Shown piece after piece: positions 1 through 12,800 of a stretch of 64,000 nucleotides of DNA. The translations under genes and the position numbers were made by a program. How positions within the stretch are numbered: position 1 is the first letter of the stretch; each line of letters begins with the position of its first letter. The notes beneath the pieces were generated by a model, which saw only the letters and a program-made list of their open reading frames with translations, ran no database searches and was not told the DNA's origin. This stretch comes from Euleptes europaea. Its lineage: Eukaryota > Chordata > Lepidosauria > Squamata > Sphaerodactylidae. The stretch lies in contig NC_079324.1 in the NCBI RefSeq assembly GCF_029931775.1, positions 62,627,268-62,691,267 on the forward strand, in the 5' to 3' direction.

Positions 1-626
1 AATCATTATGCTAGACATGTTTCTGTTGTGTCTGAATTAGCTTGTTTGATTTGTTTTAATTAGTAAAAACAAATCCATTAAAAAGCAAAATAAAATCCAC
101 TTGGCTCAGAGAATGGTCTGAAGAAGAAGAGTTGGTTTTTATATGCCGACTTTCTCTCCCACTTAAGGAAGAATCAAACCGGCTTACAAGCACCTTCCCT
201 TCCCCTCCCCACAACAGACATCCTGTGAGGTAGGTGGGGCTGAGAAAGCTGTGACTAGCCCAAGGTCACCCAGCTGGCTTAATGCAGAGGAGGGGGGAAA
301 CAAATCCAGTTCACCAGATTAGCTTCCGCTGCTCATGGGGAGGAGTGGCGGAATCAAACCCGGTCCTCCTGATCAGAGTCCACTGCTCCAAACCACCGGT
401 CTTAACCACTACACCATGCTGAGAGCATCCAATATTGTCCCATCTCCAAAACTAAGGAGGGACACCTTGAATGCGGCTCTGAGCCCTCAGGGGAAGAGGA
501 TGAGACCACAGGAAGTTAAATGAAAGCAAAGAATGAGGGCGAGCAGGCAGGCAGTGAAGAACAACGATCATTATCCAAGACTGCTGGCATAATCTACAAT
601 TGAGGGTAGATTCAAGCACTTCTCAC
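1..626. other. NAA25 intron 12 (partial)
   Basis: Intronic. It contains the SINE at 119-420; nothing else was recognised. Confidence 0.85.
119..420 (-). repeat. tRNA-derived squamate SINE (family A)
   Basis: Read on the minus strand it begins with a tRNA-like head (GTGTAGTGGTTAAGAC) and a B-box-like GGTTTGATTCC, and ends GTCGGCATATAAAAACCAAC with CTTCTT repeats. At least nine other copies occur in the window. Confidence 0.85.
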
Positions 627-834
627 CGAACTCCAGCCCGTGCCGATACCGCAGCATCAGATCCCGGACGGCTCCCAGTTTCTGAGCTTTGTCCATCGCG
701 TGGTAGAGGCCCAGTAACCTCGTCAACTGCACAACACACAAATGTTGTTGCAAAGCCTTGAGGTTATCTGGAAGCGCGAGTTTGCCTTCTGATGGTGCCG
801 ACAGAGGGATGACTCCTAACAACCGGTTGATAAA
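627..834 (-). CDS. NAA25: NAA25 coding exon 12 (last exon in window)
   Basis: Residues 384-452 plus one base, FINRLLGVIPLSAPSEGKLA to YRHGLEFG. The reading frame runs on past 627, but homology stops there and GTGAGA is a good donor, so the exon is ended inside the glycine codon. Later exons lie outside the window. Confidence 0.93.
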
Positions 835-3800
835 CTGGGTGAAGAGGAGGGGGGGCAGAAAATGGAAACTTGAATTTTGCAAAGCCATAGTAGAGTTCTC
901 TTTTATAACCCTGCAAGAGAAGCAGGAATTAACTAGCTCTCTTCTATATGACGCCATGAATGGGCAGGGTGTTTCACAGAGTACACGACCGATCAAATCG
1001 TTGCCCGGAGAAGCTTACAATCTAGAGCAGGGCCTCCCATTTAAAGAAGGAAGAAGATGAAGAGTTGGTTTTCATATGCCGACTTTCTCTACCTTTTAAG
1101 GAGAATCAAACCAGCTTACAATCTCCTTCCCTTCCCCTCCCCACAACAGACACCTTGTGAGGTAGTTGGGGCTGAGTTTGGAGAGAACTGCAACAAGCCC
1201 AAGGTCACCTAACTGGCTTTATGTGTGGGAGCGGGAAAACCAACCTGGTTCACCTGATTAGAGTCTACCACTCTTAAGCACCACACCATAAAGCTCCAGG
1301 TAAGGCCTTCAGAGCACAGCTGAACAAGACCTCCACAATTCTCAAGAACCGCCAACATTAAGAACAGACTACAGGTACTATTAAAGAGCCCCGTGGCACA
1401 GAGTGGTAAGCCGCAGAACTGCAGTCAAAAGCTCCGCTCATGACCTGAGTTCAATCCCAACGGAAGTCGGATTCAGGTAGCCGGCTCAAGGTTGACTCAA
1501 CCTTCCATCCTTCCGAGGTCAGTCAAATGAGCGCCCAGCTTGCTGGGGGCAAAGTGTAGATGATTGGGGAAGGCAACGGCAAACCACCCTGCAAACAAAG
1601 TCTGCCTAGTAAACGTCGGGATGTGACGTCACCCCATGGGTCAGGAATGACCTGGTGCTTGCATAGGGGACTACCTTTACCTTTTACAGGTTCTATTGGC
1701 CTTACTCCGCTTAAGAAAACTTTATTCATCCTAATGGCTACTCAGGGAGAGACGAAAACAACTATTGTTCCAATGTAGCTTACAAACCACTTTAAACAGC
1801 GTCTGCTACAGTATGCTCAAACGCACAGTGACCTTTGGTGAGAGCTGAGTGAGAGCCAGCAAAGGGAGGGAAAGATTCAGACAAAGAATTCTAGTTATCA
1901 ACAATGTCCATACTGTGGTCCTCAGCAATTTTGTTCACAGATCCTGGCTGGACAGGGTTTTTAGAGATAACCCCACTGGCCACAGTATTTCCCAAAAGGG
2001 GCTTAAATGAACAATGGAGCTGAACAGGATTCCCAGCTGCTGAAATCATCCTGTAAAGCTTCTCTCAATAGCATAAACTCTCCTCCTCTTTCAGAGAATG
2101 TCTAAAATGGGACAAGCCTCCAGTGAAGTCTGATGATACACCATGTTCCTTGTCAGCATTAAGAGGTAACAGGCAAAATCACAGCACTACATTGCACCAG
2201 TGGCTGGATGAGGATGAAAATAAAAAATGGGAGCTAACACGAAGAGAAAACGGCATCATTTGTTAAGACTAATTGAATGATAACTAGCATATTCTTGCAT
2301 CCAAGTTTCACACAATGCTTAATTAGACAGAAGAGCTCTGTGAAATGCAGGCGCTTACATATCCCCAACAAAGACATTTCTCTTTCTTGAATCTTTCATG
2401 AGTTGTGATGAACAAGGTGACCATAGTCTAGTTAAAAAAAAAGACACAACCCTTCCCCAATCCAACAGAAAAGCCATGTGAGAAAATCAGGAGCAAATGA
2501 ACTTACCTTTGTATACTGGGTTGATGGGAGGAGGTCTACAAACACCTTGAGATCAGTAAAACAGCAGGGTTTATCCCCAAATTGTTTGAAGTACTCGAAC
2601 ATGAGCTCTTCTGGACTGCCTAACAACACAGATAAATGTGCAATTTGCAGTTGTAAATAAGTCAACGACACAGCGACACCTAAGCCAATGTGACTGAACT
2701 GACAACAGACCTCTAAACCAAGGCAAGGTGTTTTGCCATTTCTGCACCCCCTTCTACCACGTTTTCAAAGTTACTGTCAGCCCAAAGAATTAGATATCCT
2801 TTCTAAGCCAACTGGTGAAAACTCCATTGCTGTTCATGGATGCAATGACTTCCTTCTGCCAAGCAGTTCTCCATCAGAGGAAGACTGACCAGTAGAGTCA
2901 CTGGATCCAACCTTATGTCTCTACGAACAAAAGCAGCCTCTTTTCAGTGTCTTTGAGAGTATTCAAGGGGAAAGCACTCATGCTACTTATTTATACCTAT
3001 CACAAACATATTCACCCAGCCCTCACAACCAAACGGTTCTCACAGTGGTTTATAATCTAGAATAGAACAAATACCATCAGGTTAGAATCTAAACTCCATC
3101 AATGGTCTTGTTATTGACAATTTGGTTTTACAAACCATTTGATAAACACAACAGCAAAGTGAGGTTCTGTTTGCTGACCAGAACACAAGGCTTTCACCCT
3201 TCCAGCAATTCACAAACGGAGGAAAGCCTTGGACACGGGCAGGTCATATATCATGGCAGACTGCTGCAAATGGTGATTTGTGAATCTAGGGGAGGAAGGA
3301 ACAATGCAGGTGTGGTAGTGCCAGCCCTTAGCTCTTCCCACAAATACAGGAGACAGAGCTACAAACAGTGAGTATCTGAAATTTACCAGGGGGACTGCAA
3401 ATAAGAGAGTGGGCTGCAACCCACCCGTGAAGCCTGTGCCGTGTTGGCCTGCACTACACATCCGAAGTACGGAAATATGGAGATAATTTATTTTGCAGAA
3501 GACTGAGGTGAAACCTTATCAGTCACAACACTGGTTCAACAATCAAACTAACGAGGTTGCAAAGTTGCCATTGCCTCTTTAATTTAAAAAGGCTAAATAT
3601 GTCAAACTCCTCAGTTCATGAAAGCTTTTTATGTAACAAACTTACAGTGCACATGCAGAAAGATCGAATAATTTTAGCATACGTTAAATCTGCTCAGGAA
3701 ATGTCCATCTTTCTGTCCAGTTAATTTCCACTATTCCTGACTGATATTTAACCTTTTTCTCCCTTCCTCCACCCCAAAAAAAGCAGCAAAAGTGATGGAG

Positions 3801-6800
3801 GCTTTAAAGCCTCCTTGGGATTTTAACAAGGACCTGCTGCAAGAACAATCTCCCTCTCCAAGATCATTTAAAGGGATTTTATTTCACTTGCAGTGGGTGT
3901 GGGATAATTTTTAAGAGCCCGCATTTCCCGATAAATGCTATTTGGTCAATGTGAAATTAAAAGGTGGTTTTACTGTGTCTTTTCATGCACCAAATATTTA
4001 CCACCCACGTGCCATTTCTTAATGCCAAAGGACTAAAATAGAAGACAAACAATCCTCTCCCCAAAGCACAGGTGAATTTCTGCAATTCTTGTACACAGTT
4101 TACATCAGCTGCTGCAATCCCAGGACAGGAGAGCCGCCTTCAGTTTTGCACCCTCTTCCCTGGGGCTCAATTTGGCACCCTGTTATCAGCTCTTACCCAA
4201 TTTGTGTTCCTCGCTGCACCCTCTGTGCCGCAAGCGCCTGATCAGCTCCAGCCGGGCGAGGTACGGTCCCCGGAGCGGCCGGGTGCTGTTGGACTCTTTT
4301 GATATCCTCTGCTCTACGAAAGTCACGGCTTGCTCTATGCTGTGATGCACTTCGCCCTCCAGAGAGCTGCATGCAAGAAGTAGCGCTGAGTTCCAGCATT
4401 TCCACTCTACCTTTCCTTACCGCGCGATTGTGGTGAAGAGACAATCAGCTACATTGCCGTTCTGCAGCTCATTGCGTCTCGAGGCCCAACAGCCTGCCCG
4501 ACCAGCAGAACTGCCTGACCCAACAGAGCTTTTGCAACAGAGCACAAGGCTTTCTTTCCCCCAGCAATTCAAATGGCAAGGAATCCTTGTATGCAGGTGG
4601 AAAAACTGAAGGCAATGCAGATGTAGTGGTGAAGAAACCCTCCCAATAATGTTGATGGATTTGATTTACTTCCCACAAAGATATGGAAGAGAGCTTCAAA
4701 CATTGCCTAACCCACTTTAGGATGAGACAAGCAATTGCTGTTTCAGGGGCACAACACAGCCACTCAGCAGCAGCTTTCAGTCTGGCTTCTAGCATAGTAA
4801 CTTCCAAGCAAAGCCCCATATGATTCTGTACCTTGCCTGCTTTCGCCTGCACAAGTACAGACTCTGGGATCTTTAACTGCCCTTCTACCCTGTGTGGCCA
4901 CCCTAACCCGGGGTCTCCAACCTTTTGGAGCCTGTAAGCACATTTGGAATGTTAAGAGTGGGTGGTGAGCACCACCCCAAAAACAGCTTCCACAGGAGGC
5001 AGAGCCAAATAGAATACCTCACTCTCACACCTCCTGGGAAGAAGGAAAGCCTGACGGGGAAATGGAACCACACACCAAGAAAAGGCCAGGTGCTTATCAG
5101 ACAGTACCAATTCCTGCCTTACAATGGCCCCACTCACTTTCTGAAATGCTCAGTGGGCACCAAGGGAAGTACCAGCAGGTGCCATGGTTCCCACGGGCAC
5201 CATGTTGGAGAACCCTGCCTTAGCCACTCACTCCTGTGCATGGACCAAGATGGCTCAGCTCACAAGGCGGTCCTGGTTAAAAGTTAACTGCCCACAAGGG
5301 ACCTGGGGGGAAATGCCGAATATATTAGGTGCTCAGAGGAGCATGCCTGTTTATATTGGGTGCTGTGGAACACAGGCAGGATGTTGCTGCTGCAGTCGCC
5401 TTGTTTGTGGGCTTCCCAGAGGCACCTGGCTGGCCACTGTGTGAACAGACTGCTGGACTTGATGGGCCTGGGTCTGATCCAGCAGGGCCTTTCTTATGTT
5501 CTTATGAAAGACTAGTCTGTATTCAAGACTCTGTGACACTGTATCAGGAGCTGAATTACTAAGGACAGCTTACTAAACCCAGGGGAGTCCCCTTCCCCTA
5601 GCAGAGCGGAAGAAAGTAGCGGCCTCTTCCCCTCCACCCTTTTGCAGCTTCATAGAGAGGCACATCAAGCACCCATCTTGCCAAGACAGCGCCAGATACA
5701 CATGTTTACACACAAGGCCCCGTTGTTCCCCCACTCTTCTCACAAGTTATAGCTATATCTTGCTTTCCCTAGAAGGGCACTAGGTAGGTTAGGCTGGCTA
5801 TGTGTGGCAGGACTTGAATTCCCCTCCCTCCCCCCAAGATCAAGCATCTTGGTTAAAGGAACAGAAACTCTTAAAACTCGAAAAAGACAAGAAACTCACT
5901 GCTCCCCTTCAGCTGGAGGCGCCCAGGCTGTGTCAATCAGTTGAAAGATGGAGTCAAAGTAAATTATATAGAACTGCCAGTCATCCGAGCTAAAACAGAA
6001 ATGAGGCAAGAAGCAGTTCAGTTAGTATTTGAAAAAAATTTACGCTAGAAAGCCAGAATTTCCTTTTTTATAACATTATTTCTATCCTACTTTTCCATTC
6101 CCAAAAGGGGATCACAAAGAGCAGTTAATTATAATATAAATAAATGATTAAATACACATATTTTTTAAAAAGCAAGAACTAAATTCCTCCCATTGATAGC
6201 AAAGAGATATTATAAAACGGTGTCGTCTGAAGAACCAGCAGCAAGTTCAAAATAAATTAAACGCCTGTTTAAAACAATCCTGTCCATTAACTTCTGGAAG
6301 GAAGGTCCATAATAATAAAACAACCACAGGTCCATAATAATAAAACAACCCAGCTTGGTGTAACCACCCACTGTACCTCAGAAAGGAATGGGCAACACTG
6401 AATGGGGCTTCTCTGGATGATGCTGACAACTGGTGGGTTTGTACTGGAGACTGGAGATGGTGGCTCTTGAGATACTCTGGTCCCGAACCCATATGGATTT
6501 AAAAGGTCAAAACTAGCACCTCGAATTGGGTTTGAAGTCAAATTGGAAGCCACTTTCATGGCTGAGAGCACAATTGTAAGCAGGTCTGCTCAAAAACCTA
6601 CTCTGGTCTATTCAATGTATTTATTTTATTCAAATAATTTTTATGCCACCTCTTCAGGGAACCTGCCATGAGGCAGTTTACAAAATAAATATTTAAAACA
6701 TTTAAAATTCTTAATTTAAGAACTGACCAACTAGAGCATGAAGTCACAGACAATTAAGCAGCTTAAAATAGCAACGAATAGCAATTTCCAGGCTAAAACA

Positions 6801-9800
6801 TGCTATTAAACTGGTAGTAAAACATCAACCCCTTAATTTAAAGCTCGGTTAAACGGAAATGTTTTGGCCTGATGCCTAAAGGAGAGAAATACAGGTGCCA
6901 AGAAAGCCTCGAGGAGAAGAGCATTCCATCAAGAGGAGCCACTACTGAAAAAGTCCTGCCTCTGGTTGCCACACACCTCATCTCTGAGTGGGCTTAACTC
7001 CAAGGAAAATGTTCTTAGAAGAGAACTGAAAGTATCCTAAAATTCACAATAACTATGCTTGAAAGGGAGATAATAATCTTGTAAACCTTTAAATCAAAGT
7101 AAATTTATGGCAAACTCCTCTAATTGAGGCTTGCACAAATAAATCCTGGCCAAAAAATGAATGCTGTCGGTTTGACTACTCGGTAATTATGGTTTTATTT
7201 ACTTACCGGTACTTAAGATGCTTATACACTTCTTCACTAAGTAGCGTAAAGTGAAATTTCTTAACTCGTTTTTTTCCAAGATTCTGCAGATTTTAGGTTC
7301 CTTCTCAAAGCAGGATAATCTTTTCATGCAGAGTTGCCAACAGGACAGGAGAAAGACATCCTGTCCCTTTAGCAGAGGCGTAATGTGTAGGAATGGGCTG
7401 TTGAAGCTTCATAACATGGGGGTAAATAACATCCCATTGAGCCTCTGTTAAACAGACAGGACATTTTTTCTCCTGGGCTACGGGCAGCCCTATTCTCATG
7501 CCACTCTAATGTACGTTCTAGCACAGACTAATGAGACACTTCCTTAAACAGTACTCAAACCTACAGTCCAGGGGGCAGTCGGTAACCAAACACTTTACAG
7601 TGCTGCGTATGTGAGGGGAGTACAGGAGTCTCTTGAGTTAATCCAAACAGCAAAATCCTGAGTATTGAGCCATTTGCCTAATTGCTATTAATCATCCCAG
7701 GGTCTCTGAAGTCAATGTATAAGAACACTGGAAAGAGAGCAGGCAACTGGGTGGCTGGTACTGCACTTTCCCCCTTATATCACCCTAAATAAAAGTGCTA
7801 GAGGGATTCTTTCTTTTTTTGAAATAATAAAATTGGGGTGGGGAGGGTGGGGACATACCCTTAACAAACACTAAGTACACTTGTCAATGGGAATTAGGTA
7901 CCTCACTGTATGGTTAAACCTCATTCTATGAGGGCAGGATGGGGCAAACCCCGAGAAACTGCTCTTAAACATCAGGATGCTTCAAAGATGAAGACACTAT
8001 GAATAAAGTTTCTTCAAGGATTCCACTGCTTCTTGCTCTTTAAGCAAACAGTAGACTTTTTTTTGCTGACCTTATAGGGAAGACAGCTACTCTTAACTGT
8101 CCCCAAATGTTTGCAAAGTCAGTCTCCAGCTGCTGACTGATTGCACTGCTCTAAAAAAGAATATGGGAAAATATATGAAGATTGCGGGCCACCGCTTGGT
8201 CTACAAGGAAAAACAAATTCACCTCCACAGTAGTGCTATAACTTTTTGTAATGGCCAAATTGTCACAAAACAGGGAACAAGATTTTTATGTTCCCTAGAA
8301 CATAAAACAGGCTGGATCCTCAATCAGAGAACGAACGAAAGAACGAAAAGGGGTCTGACAAGACAGGAAAAGATGTTTCAGGGCATAACGGAAACACACA
8401 ATGCCTGCAGTTCGTAACCTTATTTAAATCAAGTCTAGAATGTGTTGCACATTTCATTAGACACAAAACCTCCTTGTCTGTATTTCAAGAAGGCTAAATA
8501 CAGCAGATTTGGGAGCTTGTCCTTCATGCCCTGAGACATCTTCATCTCCTCCTCCCCATTCTACTTTTTTAAAAACTGAGTTTCAGCTTAATGAGCTCTT
8601 GGAAATTTGTTCCCTACTTCATGACAATTTGGTTAGTCCATAAAAATGGCATTAAGTGGACAATCCAGTAAAATGAGTGTACAGGGCTCAGCACACACCC
8701 TTTCCCCCTGAATGCTCCTTTGTAAAAGGCAGATTTGGGCCATAAGAAAAAGGAGAAAAGGTTCTTCTGGGAAAAGGTTCTTCTTCTCAGCTTGCTTATT
8801 CTGGTTGGGAACAGGAAGCTGTGATTGCATGCAAGAGACAAAGAAGCCATCTTGAGGAAGGAGCCACCACCTTTTCCTTCAGCTCTACAATAGGAACCAG
8901 CAGCCCAAACTCCTACTCACTTTTTTAGCAGTAGCTTCCTTGAGAGCGCATTGCATTCTGGCCACTTGCCCAGCTTTTTGTACATCTCCATGCACTTGAT
9001 CTCTCTGCTCTGGAGCTCACTTGTCAGCTTCTCTAAGTTGAACAAAGAGTCACAAAGTCACACGGTCAATCCCTTGCTTTCTGCCACACACAAGACTTCA
9101 GGTTTTTACGCAGCCATCCACTTGATCACTCATGGCAAGTCGAAGTAACCTCAGGGAACCAAGTAGGGAAGTTTCACAGAAAAGAGAATCCCATCTCCTC
9201 CCTTGCAAAATGAGAACGCGACGGCCAGGTACAGCCAAGGAAGTTAGTTAGAAAACAAGAATGTATGGGCTAGTAACTTCCATGTTTGTAGGTCTGACTT
9301 ACTTGACCTCAAGATGCAACAGAAAACAAGAAGATGAAACAACAGGAGCAGGAGTTAAGAGTGTATTGAAAGTTTGCAAATAAAGAATTGCTAGGTGGAT
9401 GGTGTCTCCAAGGCAGTAAATTAATCTGCTAATCACCCGTTTGCATTACAAATTACTCTTTTTAACAGTGACTGACACAGCGGATCTGATTCTGCAGGTA
9501 GCCCGTGGTGCAGCCATAAGGCTGGCCCGTGGTGCAGCCATAAGGCTGGGTTCTGGCCACTCTACAAATGGGCAAGATCGACAACTGGCCACACATGTGC
9601 ATCCTCTGCTGTGGTCTCCACTTTGTGGACTGGCCTGCCTGAGGTGATCAAGAAGACTCCCACACTTCTGTCATTCTGCAAACTTTGTAAAAGGGAATTG
9701 TTCCTTGCTGGATTAAATAAAGGCCAGTTGGAATGATTTAAATCAAGGTGACTCAAAAAACTGATTTAAAATCACAGAGGGGAAAAAAAGGAAAACATAA

Positions 9801-12800
9801 ATAATGGATTTAAATCAAATTTCCACCTTTTGAGTTCACATTTACTGAAGAAGCAAGCACACTATTGCTTGCTATAATTAAAAATATTAGTTTTTTTAAT
9901 CATTAAGTTATTTTATTGTTTTTCCATATAAGCTAGTAAATACACCAGCAAACTCCCTGTAACTCTACCACCCACCCTCTTCAGCAACATAGCTCATCAA
10001 CAAAAAAATGAAGTATGAGCTGCATACACTGAGACAGCTAAGAGAAGAGATAAAGAAAAGAAAAAAGAGGGGGGAAAGGTAGAGAGAATTGGGTGGGGAG
10101 CAGTGAGAATTGGAAAGGTGAGGCATCACTGGTCAAAGAGGTACAGAATAAAACATCAGTTTGCCTTAAACACTGACAAACTGGGCAGCTAATAGGAAAG
10201 AGGGATAAATTACCTCCTAGTTTTCCTCTCACAACATCCAGGGCTTCCTGATATTTCTCCAGACGTTCCAGAATCATATAATACAGCTCAACCTTTAGAA
10301 GATGAGAGAAATGGAACACAATTGTCAATTAAGAGTCAGTACAATATACAGAAACAACACGTTTCTTTTAAAAGGAAAAGAGTACTCAAATAAATAAGCA
10401 GGGTTTTTTTTGTGTTCGTGGACGTATTAAAAAACAGAATGAACCATAGCTATAACCAAAGGAAAGGCGATCTCAGGGAAGTAAAGTTATGTGCTTTGGA
10501 CCTGACCTGGATGGCCCAGGCTAGGCTGATCTCATCAAATCTTGGAAGCCATGCAGGGTCAGCCCTAGTTAGTACTTGGACAGGAGACCACCAAGGATGT
10601 CCAGGTAGCTACTCAGAGGAAGGCAATGGCAAAACACCTCTGAACGTTTCTTGCCTCGAAAACTCTATGGGGTTGCCATAAATAAGCTACGACTTGATGG
10701 CACTCTCCACCACCAAAAAACAAAGGCAAATTTTTAATAAACTCTCAGAGGTTCTTGTAGGTTATCTGGGCTGTGTGACCGTGGTCTTGGTATTTTCTTT
10801 CCTGACGTTTCGCCAGCAGCTGTGGCAGGCATCTTCAGAGGAGTAACACTGAAGGACATTGTCACACAGCCCGGATAACCTACAAGAACCAATGAACTCT
10901 GACCGTGAAAGCCTTCGACAAACACCTTTATATGTTCAGCCATATTTCCCCCTATATATGCTCCAGTTAACAGCACCAGAATGCTGCATAAAGCTATTAA
11001 AATCTAGCTGCATAAATCAGAAGGCATGATGTCAATTAAATGTATTACTGTCAAACATGAGTTTAGATACGCATTTAAAAATCTTACTTCAGCTTCAGCT
11101 TCAATTTTATCTTCCTTCACCATTTTTTCTACCATCCTTTCTGCTAGTGGTAAAAACATGGTTTTTGAGAGGTTTTCATCCTGTGCAGATATAGACTGGA
11201 AAAGAAGAATACATGAAGCTGTCTTACATTGAGCTAGAACATTGTTATTCGCTTAAAGCAGTCTTCCTGCTCCCTGTGATGAAGGGAATAAACCTAAGAC
11301 TTTCTGGATGCAGAGTCCTTGTTCTATCACTCCGTTATGGTCCTGGCCAAAATAGTTTTAAAAAGCTCTAAGTGTCCTGGAGCACAAGCACTGTTGGAAA
11401 AAATTACTTGACAGTTTTGTAGGTATTATTTTGTTCTCCTCCATGAAAATGGAAATATAAAGGCTTTTGCAAGAAGCATTCACAAAGAATTAGTGCTGGG
11501 CAACTTCCACAAGAGAACTACCAATAGCAAATAATGCTTTGTAAACACAAGTAATTGGCAAATTTGTAAAACTAGAGGCTTGGACGCCTACCAATGAGCC
11601 ACCTTTCCCAATCACTTCAAGCAGTAATAAGATACTCATCTAGCAGATTCAAGTAGACAACAGATCAGTTCTGCCACTGACTTCTATAAGAGGTTTCCTG
11701 CTGGAAGTCCAGATTTACAGTTACCTCTGATAACAATCCCAGAATTCCCACATCCAAGGCAGAAATTAGAGGCTGAAAAGAGACAGAATCGATTCCCCTT
11801 GGAAAGATTATAGTCTGCTGCCTTCCTCTGCTTCTCGCAAACTGGCCCGTCACCCAGAAAGCTTCCATGGCAGAATGGGGATTTGAACGTATGTCTCCCA
11901 GTTCCTAGTCCGTCAAACTAACCACTACTTTCTACTAGCTTGCAATTTGCATAATTTTCAGAATGAGGAAAATTATTTCAGTGGGACAATCATTGTTTCC
12001 AGAGATGCTGTACTCACCTGCATTATTAAGCTCATCACCGACCAAAAATAATAAGGGTTTTTTGGTACAATCTTATAAAGTGCCATTCCAGCCTAAAAAA
12101 TGAAGACGTGTGTAAAATAAACATTCCAAATACTAGTGCATCATTATATTGAGTTACAGCCCAGAAATCTGTGAACACTCTAGCAAATGAGCAATCTTCA
12201 GAAACAGCCTCTAACTTACTGATTTTCTGTGCTTAGAAAAATTAGACACAAGTGATACACATCCCTTGCTTCCTGTCTCATTTGGGTGGCAAGACCACGT
12301 TGCTAATAACACACGCTGTGCATCATGGTGGGGCAAGCCCATTTGCCTAGCATTGGTTGCCACAAAAACTACTGTGCTGAACTGGAAACAGAAATGCTAA
12401 TCAATTTGTATTGAGACTGGGGCCTCCAGACTGCATATTAATCTTCTGTTTCACTGAAAGTATGGTCTTGCAGCTCACAATTCTTCTCTTAGCTGAGAGA
12501 GAAGTGCTCAGGTCCTACCAACTCCTAAGCAACATGAACTGTGGAGCATGCTGTGCTCCCTTCACATCTTCATGTGGGTACTGCAGTTCATGCCAATCCA
12601 AATGGTCCCTTCGAATGTTACAGGAAATGCCTTATTGAAATAGATCTCCAATATGCCCACAATGTTCTGAACATTTCATTTAACTCTAAAAGCCTAAGTA
12701 CTAAGATTGGAGATTTCATCAATTTAGAAACATGAAGCCATTACATTTTTTAAACCCACCATTTCCCTATACTAATCATTGGGATCTTTCCAATTAATTT

